From JAOUEA01 sp963821935 (GTDB lineage: Bacteria; Actinomycetota; UBA4738; HRBIN12), in NCBI GenBank assembly GCA_963821935.1, contig CAWGFM010000006.1, positions 1 through 48,081 of the forward strand: 48,081 nt of DNA, in the 5' to 3' direction. How positions within the stretch are numbered: the stretch's first letter is position 1; each line of letters begins with the position of its first letter. A program made the translations under genes and the position numbers. Shown here piece after piece: positions 40,997 to 48,081 of the stretch. The notes below the pieces were generated by a model. It was given only the letters and a program-made list of their open reading frames with translations, did no database searches and was not told the origin of the DNA.

Positions 40997-42139
40997 TCAG
41001 GCCGGGACGCCCGCGGGCAAAGGGCCGATCGGTTCGCGCGACGCGATGTGCTCCGCTATGTGCTCCGCGTCCCTTCCGATGCCGGGGAGTACGTCCGACA
41101 CCGCGGCGTAGAGGAAGAGGAGGCCAACGAAGTACAGCCCGTGCTCGTCCGCCACTACCCCACGAATGTGCTTGGGTTCTCCAGCCTCATCGAAGACCGG
41201 GAGATGGATCCATGAGAAGTCTGAACTGAACCCCGTGCACCAGATTACGTTCGCCACGTCGAGGACCCGATCGCCTTCAAGAAGTGGCGATCCGTCCCGC
41301 ACCCCTAGGACCCTGCCGACGCGTTCGATTCCCGCGGCGGAGATGTCTTTCGGCCTGACGCGGATCAGCGGCGCGCCGCCGGCAATGAACTTCGGGCGCA
41401 CCTTCCGGCCGATCGGCGTGCTCATGGTGAGCACGTGGTAACCGACGAACCGAACCAGACGGAAGAGGAACCGGAATGGAATGCTCCCATGACGAGTGGG
41501 GATATGCGGGTGTTCCTTGCCTGCCAGCAAGGTCGGGTGTGTCCGAGATACCTCGAAGCTGATCTCGGCGCCAGAGTTGCCGACGCCGACGAGAAGGACG
41601 CTCCCATCCTGGAGCTGCGACGGAGCCAGGTATTCGCTCGAATGCAGCTGCACGACGCTCGGGTCCAGCTCGGAGGCGAAGGGAGGAACCTTGGGGAGCT
41701 GGTGGGCGCCCGACGCTACCACCACGTTGTCGGCCTCGATCCGTCGGTCACCGCATGTAACGACGTACCGCTTCTCCTCCTTCGAGACCCCGTCCGCTCT
41801 TACACCGGTTCGAACGGGGAGATCGAAGCGCTTCGCGTAGGCCTCCAGGTAGTCGCCCATCTCGTCCTTCGTCGGGAACGACCAGGAAGACGCAGGGAAG
41901 GGCCAGCCCGCGAGCCCGTCGGCGCGAGCGGGAGTGAACACGCGAAGCGAGTCCCAGCGCTTTCGCCACGAGTCGCCGATCCGCTCGTTCGCGTCCAGGA
42001 TCACGAACGGCCGATCTCTCTTCGCCAGGTAGTAACCCACGGAGAGGCCTGCCTGGCCGCCTCCGATGATCACGGTCTCGAAACGCTCCGGACTCGCGGT
42101 GGGTCCGCGGCGCCCCTCCCCATCGCGTTGCTCGGTCAT
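40997..42139 (-). CDS. FAD/NAD(P)-dependent oxidoreductase (flavin monooxygenase-like)
   Basis: 380 residues from the ATG at 42139, with GGGAGG seven bases upstream. FAD motif VIIGGGQAGLSVGYYLAKR, SWRKRWDSLRVFTPAR, second nucleotide motif VLLVGVGNSGAEISFEV, and late IWCTGFSSDFSWI. Same superfamily as the ArsO-like protein of the window but only distantly alike. No arsenic gene or other partner is adjacent, so the substrate is open. Confidence 0.82.
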   Translation of the reverse strand: MTEQRDGEGRRGPTASPERFETVIIGGGQAGLSVGYYLAKRDRPFVILDANERIGDSWRKRWDSLRVFTPARADGLAGWPFPASSWSFPTKDEMGDYLEAYAKRFDLPVRTGVRADGVSKEEKRYVVTCGDRRIEADNVVVASGAHQLPKVPPFASELDPSVVQLHSSEYLAPSQLQDGSVLLVGVGNSGAEISFEVSRTHPTLLAGKEHPHIPTRHGSIPFRFLFRLVRFVGYHVLTMSTPIGRKVRPKFIAGGAPLIRVRPKDISAAGIERVGRVLGVRDGSPLLEGDRVLDVANVIWCTGFSSDFSWIHLPVFDEAGEPKHIRGVVADEHGLYFVGLLFLYAAVSDVLPGIGRDAEHIAEHIASREPIGPLPAGVPA

Positions 42140-42470
42140 CGGTGCCTCCCTCATGCCGAGGCATAGCCCCTCCCATCCGGATGTTAGGGAGAAGCCGGTG
42201 TGGCCGCAAGCGGCTTGATGTGGGAAGCCTTTCAGGGCTGCTGCTTGCGCCGGGGCGCGCAAGCCATTAGGACATGTGAAAAACCCTTCAAGCCGTTGCT
42301 CGACTGGGCTGGTAATGCAGAGCCACTGTGTCATTGGGACCGTGGGCTCGAATGCACAGCCTAGGCGACTGTGGTCGGGGGGTCGCCTTGCGATTCAAGC
42401 TCGCCATGATGACCTGCGACCGAGTACGCAGGTCTTGTCCGGATATCGTTTCCAGGTCGAGACTAGGCCG
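42140..42470. other. Intergenic region, no gene seen
   Basis: Divergent spacer between the flavoprotein and the phosphatase gene. It has GC-rich short inverted repeats around 42190-42265 and a stretch at 42300-42360 that faintly resembles a tRNA T-arm but does not fold. No supported gene. Confidence 0.5.
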
Positions 42471-42983
42471 ATGCACCTCTGGTTGCTCCGTCACGCGAAG
42501 TCCAGCTGGGATGATCCGAGCCTAGACGACAAGGATCGTCCACTCGCGCCCCGCGGCGAGCGCGCGGCCGACCTGATGCGGGACCACCTCGCAGTGGAGG
42601 TCATCAACCCCGAACTGGTCCTATGCTCGTCCGCGCTCCGGGCACGACAGACGCTCGCAAGGGTGCTGCCGGCGCTCGGGACCGCGCTCGAGGTCCGGAT
42701 CGAGCCTTCCCTCTATGCTTTCGACGTCGGGGTGCTCCTCGATCGGCTGAGACGAGTCTCCGCCGACGTGGCTTCAGTGCTGTTGGTGGGCCACAACCCG
42801 GCGATGCAGGAACTGGCCGAGCGGATCGCCGACCGTGGCGAGCGCCTTGACGACCTCTCACGGAAGTTCCCGACCGGGGCCCTTGCCGAAATTGAGTTCG
42901 GCCTGGATTCATGGATTGACCTGGCGGAGCGACCAGGCGAGCTTGTCCGGTTCGTCGTGCCCCGGGAGCTCGGTGTCACGTGA
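42471..42983 (+). CDS. SixA-like histidine phosphatase
   Basis: 170 residues. The N-terminus MHLWLLRHAKSSW carries the catalytic RH motif; LVLCSSALRARQTL and LLVGHNPAMQELAERI supply the other phosphate-binding arginine and histidine. Short one-domain members dephosphorylate phosphohistidine proteins or small phosphate esters. Start by homology; ribosome binding site weak (GACTAGGCCG). Confidence 0.85.
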   Translation: MHLWLLRHAKSSWDDPSLDDKDRPLAPRGERAADLMRDHLAVEVINPELVLCSSALRARQTLARVLPALGTALEVRIEPSLYAFDVGVLLDRLRRVSADVASVLLVGHNPAMQELAERIADRGERLDDLSRKFPTGALAEIEFGLDSWIDLAERPGELVRFVVPRELGVT

Positions 42984-43103
42984 GCCTGGAACCTCAGTGC
43001 ATCGTCAGCGCTCCACTGACCGGCGTGGTTTCGCTCGTGCGACGCCGGCCTGATCTTGGCTGAGGGGGCCATGCCACGGACGGATACCACTGCCGAGTAG
43101 CGC

Positions 43104-43123
43104 CCGACGTAACCGGACGGGGG
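43104..43123. repeat. 20-bp dispersed repeat, copy 1
   Basis: CCGACGTAACCGGACGGGGG, exact copy at 44990-45009; looser similarity continues about 15 bp further (GGGC, GGACGAG). Lies downstream of the DUF2652 gene. Confidence 0.6.
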
Positions 43124-43198
43124 TCGGGCTGGACGAGTCGATGCCATGGGTCCCAATGGCGACTCGTGTCCGACGAATGGGGACGGGGGGTGCCTGGG

Positions 43199-43837
43199 TC
43201 AAGGGAGCCTCAGGACGCGGGCTCGGACGGGCGCGTAGTACTCATACTGCTCGGTGATCGGGCGTGCGTTATGGAGTGGAACGTCAAGATGTGAGGCTGC
43301 CGACTCGGTGATGAGTGCGTAGCCTGACTTGCCGATCAGGTCAGCCACGTGGTTCTTCAGGAGCAGATGAGAAATCGTTACCTCCGGACCAAGCAGCTCC
43401 TGATGGCCAGCGACCGACTGGACGATGTAGTCGCCGTGATGCAGCACGAACTTGAGCTCTAGGCCGCCAATCGATATGCACGCATCGCAGGTGCAGGTCA
43501 TGATTTCGCCAGCCCTTTCCACACGAGCGCGATACGCCGCGTAGCACGCGATCAGGCGGTCCACCAAGGATTGGCTACGGATGCCCAATTCGCCCTCAGC
43601 TGCGAAGGCAAACACCGCGTCCCCCTCCAGCTTGGACACGACGAACGGTGGAGCGATTCGTTCGATAATCCCGTCGAGCAGGCTCGTCAGCAGCGGGTAC
43701 GCCTCGGGAATGAACGCGCCGGCCGCCATGTCAGCGGCATGGGCTCTAGCGACCGCCTGAAGGAAAGCCGTGTAGCCGGAGATGTCGGCGAGCAGGAGTG
43801 TGCCACGACCGACTCCCGAGCGGTCTTCTGATGGCAC
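43199..43837 (-). CDS. DUF2652 (cyclase-like) protein
   Basis: 212 residues from a GTG at 43837, with GGAAGGG upstream. GTLLLADISGYTAFLQAV opens it, SKLEGDAVFAFAAE follows, and the later part has the cysteine-containing segment EIMTCTCDACISIGGLELKFVLHHGDY. This is the DUF2652 family, whose fold resembles class III nucleotidyl cyclases but lacks parts of the cyclase active site. CTCDAC could bind metal. Third cyclase-related gene in 8 kb. Confidence 0.75.
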   Translation of the reverse strand: MPSEDRSGVGRGTLLLADISGYTAFLQAVARAHAADMAAGAFIPEAYPLLTSLLDGIIERIAPPFVVSKLEGDAVFAFAAEGELGIRSQSLVDRLIACYAAYRARVERAGEIMTCTCDACISIGGLELKFVLHHGDYIVQSVAGHQELLGPEVTISHLLLKNHVADLIGKSGYALITESAASHLDVPLHNARPITEQYEYYAPVRARVLRLP

Positions 43838-43892
43838 GTGCTCATCCCTTCCGGCCCTTGGTCGGCGGCGGGTCCCGTCCCCTCGACCCAGA

Positions 43893-43928
43893 TAGAGCGC
43901 CCCCGTCCTTCGAGTCGGGGGCGCTCTA
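43893..43928. terminator. 13-bp perfect hairpin upstream of the DUF2652 gene
   Basis: TAGAGCGCCCCCG and its exact complement with a 10-base loop. There is no T-run on either side. It lies 56 bp before the DUF2652 start, so it may end read-through transcription or lie in that gene's leader as a regulatory stem. Confidence 0.55.
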
Positions 43929-44100
43929 CCGTATGCGTGCTGTCGAGTCTGGGCGCTAGCCTTCCCCGACCGATACGCCCGAACCCGCAACGATGAGGGC
44001 CTACCCAACCGAGTGCCGTCCGACACGGGGAAAGCAGAAGTGCAGTGCGATCTCGCGGTCGCTCTCAAGCCTTCAGAGAACCGCGACCGAGACATCTCCT
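43929..44100. other. Short spacer, no gene seen
   Basis: Between the hairpin and a small zinc-finger frame. No supported gene. Confidence 0.4.
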
Positions 44101-44250
44101 ATGAACGCCTGCCAACGCTGTGGATCGCGTTCCCTGGTCTCCGTCTGTTCGCAGATCGACGGGGTCTGGACGCGTCGGCTGGTCTGCAAAGACTGCGACC
44201 ACGTCCTGCATCGGGAGGTCTGGACCGAGCCTCCGGTCGCCTCAAGCTAG
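44101..44250 (+). CDS. Possible 49-residue zinc-ribbon protein
   Basis: ATG at 44101; reads NACQRCGSRSLVSVCSQIDG then a second knuckle CKDCDHVLH. Two CxxC pairs spaced as in small zinc ribbons make random origin less likely, but there is no clear ribosome binding site. Function unknown. Confidence 0.4.
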   Translation: MNACQRCGSRSLVSVCSQIDGVWTRRLVCKDCDHVLHREVWTEPPVASS

Positions 44251-44335
44251 ACGAGTGCCCCCCAGCCTGCGAGGGCTGAGGACGCTCGTTCGATCTTTGG
44301 TACCGCCCAGGTCATCGGTCGCCCGTTCGGCCGTT

Positions 44336-44905
44336 CTATCCTGCCCATCCGTCATCTGGAGCGCGGTCAGCAACGCGGGTAACGATGAGTGCGGCCCCCC
44401 GTGAACGGGCCTTGAAGCGGATCGGCTTCGTCGGGTGAAGGGCCCGGCTCGGGATGAAGCAGGTCATTGCGTTGCCGCGAACCCTGATCCGGTAGTGTCG
44501 ATCTCCGAAGCGCCTCCCGCAGTTCCAGCCGTAATCGCCAGGTCGGTCAGCGAGAGCCATGACGACATGCCGGTCAGCACGCCGTCCCCTTCGTGTGTCG
44601 AACCGGACTCTGTAGTTCGCCGCATAGATCAGACCGCCATAGAGCTCATACGCTCCGACCTTCACGGCGCCCATTCGTCGTCCGGTGCCGCCGGTGTAGG
44701 TGCGCATCGCGACGAAGCGGATGTCGTTCGGGCAGTTCGGGGGGAACTCGCATGGAGGCAAATCGACCGAATCGCCGATCCTGATCGTCCTCGAGTGGCT
44801 GCGACCCGAATCATCTGGCGCTGACAGGGATGTCGCTGTACTCAGCGTCTGAAGGGAGCCGACGAGGACGACCGCGATCGGGATACATGCGAGCGGTCGA
44901 GGCAT
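44336..44905 (-). CDS. Exported protein of unknown function
   Basis: 189 residues from the ATG at 44905 (GGGAG eight bases upstream; an ATG at 44920 is possible). Signal peptide RPLACIPIAVVLVGSLQTLSTA. The mature part has four cysteines (CEFPPNC, NCGRRF, TCFIPS), probably two disulfides, and beta-strand-like stretches (YRVRFDTRRG, RHVVMALADRPGDYGWNCG, IRVRGNAMTCFIPS). Family not recognised. Confidence 0.6.
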   Translation of the reverse strand: MPRPLACIPIAVVLVGSLQTLSTATSLSAPDDSGRSHSRTIRIGDSVDLPPCEFPPNCPNDIRFVAMRTYTGGTGRRMGAVKVGAYELYGGLIYAANYRVRFDTRRGRRADRHVVMALADRPGDYGWNCGRRFGDRHYRIRVRGNAMTCFIPSRALHPTKPIRFKARSRGAALIVTRVADRAPDDGWAG

Positions 44906-44989
44906 CGAGGGTACTCCCATCCTGGCGCGTCGTTCAGCCTGGCCAGCCTGATACCTGGGTCCAGGGGTAGTACCCATAGCGCATGGCGT

Positions 44990-45009
44990 CCGACGTAACC
45001 GGACGGGGG
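44990..45009. repeat. 20-bp dispersed repeat, copy 2
   Basis: Identical to 43104-43123. Lies 85 bp upstream of the exported-protein start at 44905. Confidence 0.6.
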
Positions 45010-45062
45010 GAAGGGCGGACGAGGGGCACCTCCCCTCGGAGGATGCGGCCGATCCCCGCCAG

Positions 45063-45285
45063 GTGATGCTCAGCCGCTGGGGTCAGGACTTCGTGGCCGG
45101 TCGTGGCATGGGTGACCTGTGGGACGCCATCCGCGAACAGTGCATCGACGTGGCCATCGCAGACCCGGAGGGCTTGCCGGATGCCACCCCGCCGCGCACT
45201 GGCTGCCTACGCGCAAGCCGACGACGTGGAAACGACGGCGGTCATGGCGCTGAACATGGCGTCGATGGAGGCGGACCGCTCGTAG
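45063..45285 (+). pseudogene. Possible frameshifted small gene
   Basis: One frame reads LSRWGQDFVAGRGMGDLWDA and IREQCIDVAIADPEGLP; another, from about 45190, reads ALAAYAQADDVETTAVMALN and ends MASMEADRS-stop. Each looks coding-like and together they would make a ~70-residue helical protein. Weak case; family not recognised. 45286-45400 holds nothing further. Confidence 0.25.
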
Positions 45286-45400
45286 GGGGACCACCCCGCG
45301 TCGAAGCCCCAAGGCGAAGGGAGAGGGAGGCCCCGGACGGCCGCGAAGCCGGGACATCCTTCGGGTTGCGGCGCTGTCTCGCTCATAGAAGGATGCTCGC

Positions 45401-46744
45401 GTGGAGGTCCCCGATACCCAGTACGCGTGGAACGGCGACGCTGCCCTTGCCTACCAGATCCTCGGTGATGGCCCGATCGATCTCCTCTATATGGACGGCG
45501 ACGCATCGCACCTCGATCTGAACTGGGCTAGCCATCAGTACGCCCGCTTCCTGCGCGGGTTGGCGCACCGCACTCGTCTGATCGTGAGCGACAGGAGGGG
45601 CTGCGGGCTCTCCGAACGCTATGAACCCGGACATCTCCCGCCGATGGAGAGCACGACCGATGATGCGCTCGCGGTGCTGGACGCCGCGGGTTCGGATCGG
45701 GCGGTGCTGTTCCTCACGGGTTGGTGGGGGCTCGTCGCGACGTTCCTCGCCGCCGCGCATCCGGAACGCGTTTCGGGGATCGTCTATCTCGAGTTCTCAC
45801 CGGCCCTCACTGCGACCGAGGAAACGCCGTGGGAAACCACCGCGGACGAATGGGAGAGGTTGATCGCCGAAACCAGGGACACCTGGGGAACACGACGATG
45901 GCTCACGGTTCACGACCCGGGCACGACGGACCCGCGAGAGCGGGAGTGGTTCTGGCGTTGGACAGGGGCGTCCTGCGCTCCCGGCGCGTACCACGCGGAG
46001 AGGAGATGGCTCGACACCGACGTGCGCAGCCTCCTCCCCTCGATCCAGGCACCGACGCTCGTGCTGGCCAACCGAGCCCAGGGCCAAGAGAAGCATCGAT
46101 CGACCGGTCGCTATGTCGCCGACCACATCACCGGGGCCGAGCTGGCTGAGTACGACGGAGGAGACTCCCTCCACTGGTACGAAGGAGCCGACCAGATCGT
46201 GTCTGAGATAGGTCGTTTCCTCGCCAAGGTCGGCGACGAGGAGTCCTCGTTCGATCGGACGTTGGCGACGGTGCTCTTCACCGACATCGTCGATTCTACG
46301 TCGCAGTCAGCGGCGCTCGGCGATCGCATGTGGCGAGAGGTCCGCGAGCGCCACGACCAGGTGGTGCGGAGTCAGATCGCCAGGTACCGCGGTCGCGAGA
46401 TCAAGACGATGGGGGACGGGTTCCTCGCGACGTTCGACGGTCCGGCGCGTGGAGTGAAGGCGGCGACCGCGATCGCTGCGGGCGTACGCCGGCTCGGGAT
46501 CGAGATCCGGGCCGGCCTCCACACCGGAGAAGTTGAGTTGGATGGCGATGACGTCGCAGGGCTCGCGGTCGCGATCGGGGCTCGCGTCGGCGCGAAGGCC
46601 GGGCCGTCAGAGGTCCTCGTCTCGCAGACCATCAAGGACCTGGTTGCTGGCTCGGGCCTGACGTTCGAGGACGCCGGCGAGCACGAACTGAAGGGTGTCC
46701 CCGATCGCTGGCACCTTTACCGGGTGGCCGACTTGGCCCGCTGA
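45401..46744 (+). CDS. Alpha/beta-hydrolase-like domain fused to class III adenylate cyclase
   Basis: 447 residues from a GTG. Residues 1-275 are an alpha/beta-hydrolase fold (YQILGDGPIDLLYMDGD, SDRRGCGLSERY, AAAHPERVSGIVYLE). The nucleophile elbow reads LTGWWG (residues 106-110) with no serine, so this domain is probably a sensor rather than an enzyme. Residues ~280-445 are a cyclase domain with intact metal aspartates (FTDIVDST and KTMGDGF, including the adenine-selecting lysine) and AVAIGARVGAKAGPSEVLVS. It should make cAMP. A 25-codon fragment of a paralogue lies at 39961-40035. Confidence 0.87.
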   Translation: MEVPDTQYAWNGDAALAYQILGDGPIDLLYMDGDASHLDLNWASHQYARFLRGLAHRTRLIVSDRRGCGLSERYEPGHLPPMESTTDDALAVLDAAGSDRAVLFLTGWWGLVATFLAAAHPERVSGIVYLEFSPALTATEETPWETTADEWERLIAETRDTWGTRRWLTVHDPGTTDPREREWFWRWTGASCAPGAYHAERRWLDTDVRSLLPSIQAPTLVLANRAQGQEKHRSTGRYVADHITGAELAEYDGGDSLHWYEGADQIVSEIGRFLAKVGDEESSFDRTLATVLFTDIVDSTSQSAALGDRMWREVRERHDQVVRSQIARYRGREIKTMGDGFLATFDGPARGVKAATAIAAGVRRLGIEIRAGLHTGEVELDGDDVAGLAVAIGARVGAKAGPSEVLVSQTIKDLVAGSGLTFEDAGEHELKGVPDRWHLYRVADLAR

Positions 46745-46780
46745 ATCTCGGCAAGTCGGTGGACGCGGCTAGGCTCAGCC

Positions 46781-46935
46781 ATGCTTCCCATCCTCGTCCA
46801 GCACCTACCCCGAGACCGTGAGCGGCTTTGTGAGCGAGGGCCACATGGCATGGCTCCTGGGGATCTCACGGCCGCAGTATCGGGAGCTGGAGGCCGGGAG
46901 GTTGTTCATCTCGAAGCAGCGGGTACCAGGTCGAT
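46781..46935 (+). pseudogene. XRE-like HTH gene, family B copy 3 (frameshifted)
   Basis: Starts LPILVQHLPRDRERL in one frame. After a small deletion (CGGCTTTGTGAGC against CGGCTGGGTGTCAGC in copy 2) it continues in another with GHMAWLLGISRPQYRELEAG. The C-terminal NDLYxRIVxVCGW part is lost after FISKQ. Begins 36 bp after the cyclase fusion gene. Confidence 0.6.
46786..46821. repeat. 36-bp exact direct repeat, copy 1
   Basis: Identical to 47516-47551, 730 bp away. It covers codons 3-14 of the family B HTH gene (PILVQHLPRDRE). Confidence 0.85.
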
Positions 46936-47440
46936 GCCCCAGCTTCTTGGAGGCCCCATTCGTGACTTCGACTTGGTGTCGCGACGTAGGCATCTGTGAC
47001 GCAGACGACGTACAAGAATCGACCCCCAACGCACGTGCCTGGGGGTTGCCTGGGACGTTCCTTCACGGGCACGATTCGCTGCAATGCGGGCGGAGCAGGA
47101 GCTCGTTCGGCTGACTCAGCTGAGAGTGAATCGTAGGGAGCGCCTCCCGTTGCACCAGTTCGAGCGTTGTCACCCCGGCTACAAGGACCGGGTTGCGGCG
47201 AGGAAGGAGGACCCGTGCTGGACGCCGGCCGCGTGCCGTGGATAAGACCACCCGAGAACAGGGATGCCGGATTCCGATGCGCTTCCGGATGGGCTACGAG
47301 ATCACCTGGAGGGAGATAACGAGGGCTTGGAGGACACCCCAGCTCTCGATCAGGAGAGTTTGGGCGGGTAGGAACCTGACCCGGTGTGGAGAGAGCGGGA
47401 AAGGCTCCTGTCCAGCCAGAGTTCCGAGCAGCCCAACGAG
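46936..47440. other. Gene-poor stretch
   Basis: Only short frames without ribosome binding sites, for example a 53-codon frame at 47084-47245. An imperfect inverted repeat is present around 47030-47070 (CGTGCCTGGGG and nearby). Nothing I can support as a gene. Confidence 0.4.
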
Positions 47441-47472
47441 AAGGACCCCCTCGACCCCTCTCAGGGGTCCTT
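47441..47472 (+). terminator. 9-bp hairpin, terminator-like
   Basis: AAGGACCCC and GGGGTCCTT with a 14-base loop, followed by CATTTCCC. A plausible weak intrinsic terminator on the plus strand. Confidence 0.5.
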
Positions 47473-47515
47473 CATTTCCCTGAGGTGCTGGTCGCCCGCG
47501 CCGACTAGCGTCCAG

Positions 47516-47551
47516 TCCCATCCTCGTCCAGCACCTACCCCGAGACCGTGA
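47516..47551. repeat. 36-bp exact direct repeat, copy 2 (truncated HTH family B copy 4)
   Basis: Same 36 bp as 46786-46821. After it, the HTH coding sequence is not continued: the DNA switches to unrelated sequence at 47552, next to a truncated family A copy on the other strand. Confidence 0.8.
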
Positions 47552-47569
47552 ACGAGCTGGGACTCAGCG

Positions 47570-47655
47570 CGTACGGCGGTCGCTCAGGTACGCCCGACAT
47601 CCTGGGATCGCATCAGGCCACGCTCGACGGCTCGCATGACCTCGGGACGCGAAAG
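47570..47655 (-). pseudogene. Excisionase-like HTH gene, family A copy 4 (truncated)
   Basis: Minus strand reads SRPEVMRAVERGLMRSQDVG, matching ESSEVASAAERGLMRHSDVA of copy 2, then a frame change and YLSDRR before similarity ends at about 47570. It meets the truncated family B copy head-on. Confidence 0.5.
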
Positions 47656-47671
47656 GTAGGCGCTTCTCCGA

Positions 47672-47926
47672 ATGGACCTGTGGACAGCGACGCTGCGGTG
47701 GACCATGCTTCCCGATGGCCTGCACCGAACCCGATCGGAGGGCAGCGTGATTCGAACCAAGGCGGGGTTGTTCCTGATCGCGTTCAGCGTCATTGGAATC
47801 CTCACGATCATCAAGGGCATCAACGATGGCTGGACGGCTCTCAACTGGATCGTCCTCGCCGTGAGCATCGTGTTCGGCACCCAATCCGTCCTTGTGCTCA
47901 TGAAGAGCGGCTCACCCCGGAGCTGA
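47672..47926 (+). CDS. Small two-helix membrane protein
   Basis: 84 residues from the ATG at 47672 (or about 73 from the ATG at 47705). Two hydrophobic helices, AGLFLIAFSVIGILTIIKGI and ALNWIVLAVSIVFGTQSVLVLM, with a short polar loop (NDGWT). No family recognised. 47927-48081 shows no gene I can support. Confidence 0.5.
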   Translation: MDLWTATLRWTMLPDGLHRTRSEGSVIRTKAGLFLIAFSVIGILTIIKGINDGWTALNWIVLAVSIVFGTQSVLVLMKSGSPRS

Positions 47927-48081
47927 CCCCGGCTAAAGACCTCGCCTAGGCGGCCTCCCATCCCGACACGACGGGTGGGGCCATGCCCTCGACCCCGACG
48001 AACCGCTTCGATTGCAGCGTGGCCGAGGGGAAGGCGCCGTGCTGCCGTACACCAGGCGGTCGTGAACGCGGGGGATCCGGT

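Noticed and set aside
42295..42365. Possible tRNA (GGGCTCGAAT-like T-loop)
   Set aside because: The flanking bases do not form a T-stem, and no acceptor or anticodon stem can be drawn.
45407..45500. Upstream extension of the hydrolase/cyclase gene
   Set aside because: The GTG at 45401 already aligns with the paralogue fragment start (VETP/VEVP), so no longer start is needed.
47084..47245. 53-codon plus-strand frame (starts RAEQELVRLTQL)
   Set aside because: No ribosome binding site, no recognisable domain and an unusual arginine-rich composition; likely chance in GC-rich DNA.

Overview
The window is GC-rich, about 65-70% in the coding parts, with frequent GTG and TTG starts and many 4-base start/stop overlaps. 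Gene content (fused urease gamma/beta, adjacent lhr and nei2, nitrobindin, a P1B-5 ATPase with a hemerythrin tail, Tat-type lipoprotein PotD) suggests an actinomycete-like bacterium, probably a metagenomic or poorly studied lineage. That placement is inference. No rRNA genes, CRISPR arrays, transposases or integrases were recognised.

Layout. (1) 0.15-1.75 kb: a phosphoesterase (phospholipase C family) gene broken by two frameshifts. (2) 1.84-5.17 kb: a compact arsenic module lying between an intact tRNA-Val and a degraded direct copy of the tRNA's 3' half, the geometry left by tRNA-targeted integration. It holds arsC, arsM and arsR on the minus strand and, divergently, an 18-residue cysteine-rich peptide gene translationally coupled to an ArsO-like flavoprotein. 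Two near-identical ArsR-type operators control it. No arsenite efflux pump is present. (3) 5.16-12.1 kb: a small zinc-ribbon gene, then one tight operon joining a polyamine-type ABC transporter (potA, potD, potB, potC) to a divergent urease-like enzyme (fused gamma/beta plus alpha). The alpha chain keeps all nickel ligands but has valine in place of the flap cysteine, and no urease accessory genes are present.

(4) 12.1-28.5 kb, mostly chromosomal-type genes: a YtcJ-like amidohydrolase with a frameshift, two convergent beta-helix membrane proteins, Lhr helicase, Nei2 glycosylase, a gamma-glutamyltransferase, a four-PAS histidine kinase, an operon of small protein/nitrobindin/P1B-5 metal ATPase with hemerythrin domain, and a MOSC protein. 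(5) 28.6-33.9 kb: three linked exported proteins, an MFS transporter, a DinB-like protein and a GYD-domain protein.

(6) 33.9-48.1 kb: an eroded accessory region. It starts at a tRNA-Met/Ile(CAT) 3' fragment and contains at least four copies each of two tiny HTH gene families (excisionase-like and XRE-like). Most are frameshifted or truncated, mixed with zinc-finger remnants, short 5' gene fragments, exact 20, 36 and 72 bp repeats, and several nucleotide-cyclase-like genes. Intact genes between the debris encode an RCC1-propeller exported protein, a DHFR-like reductase, a flavoprotein, a SixA-like phosphatase, a DUF2652 protein and a hydrolase/cyclase fusion. The best candidates for something undescribed are the Cys-rich micropeptide of the ars module, the transporter/urease-like operon, and the dispersed HTH debris family.
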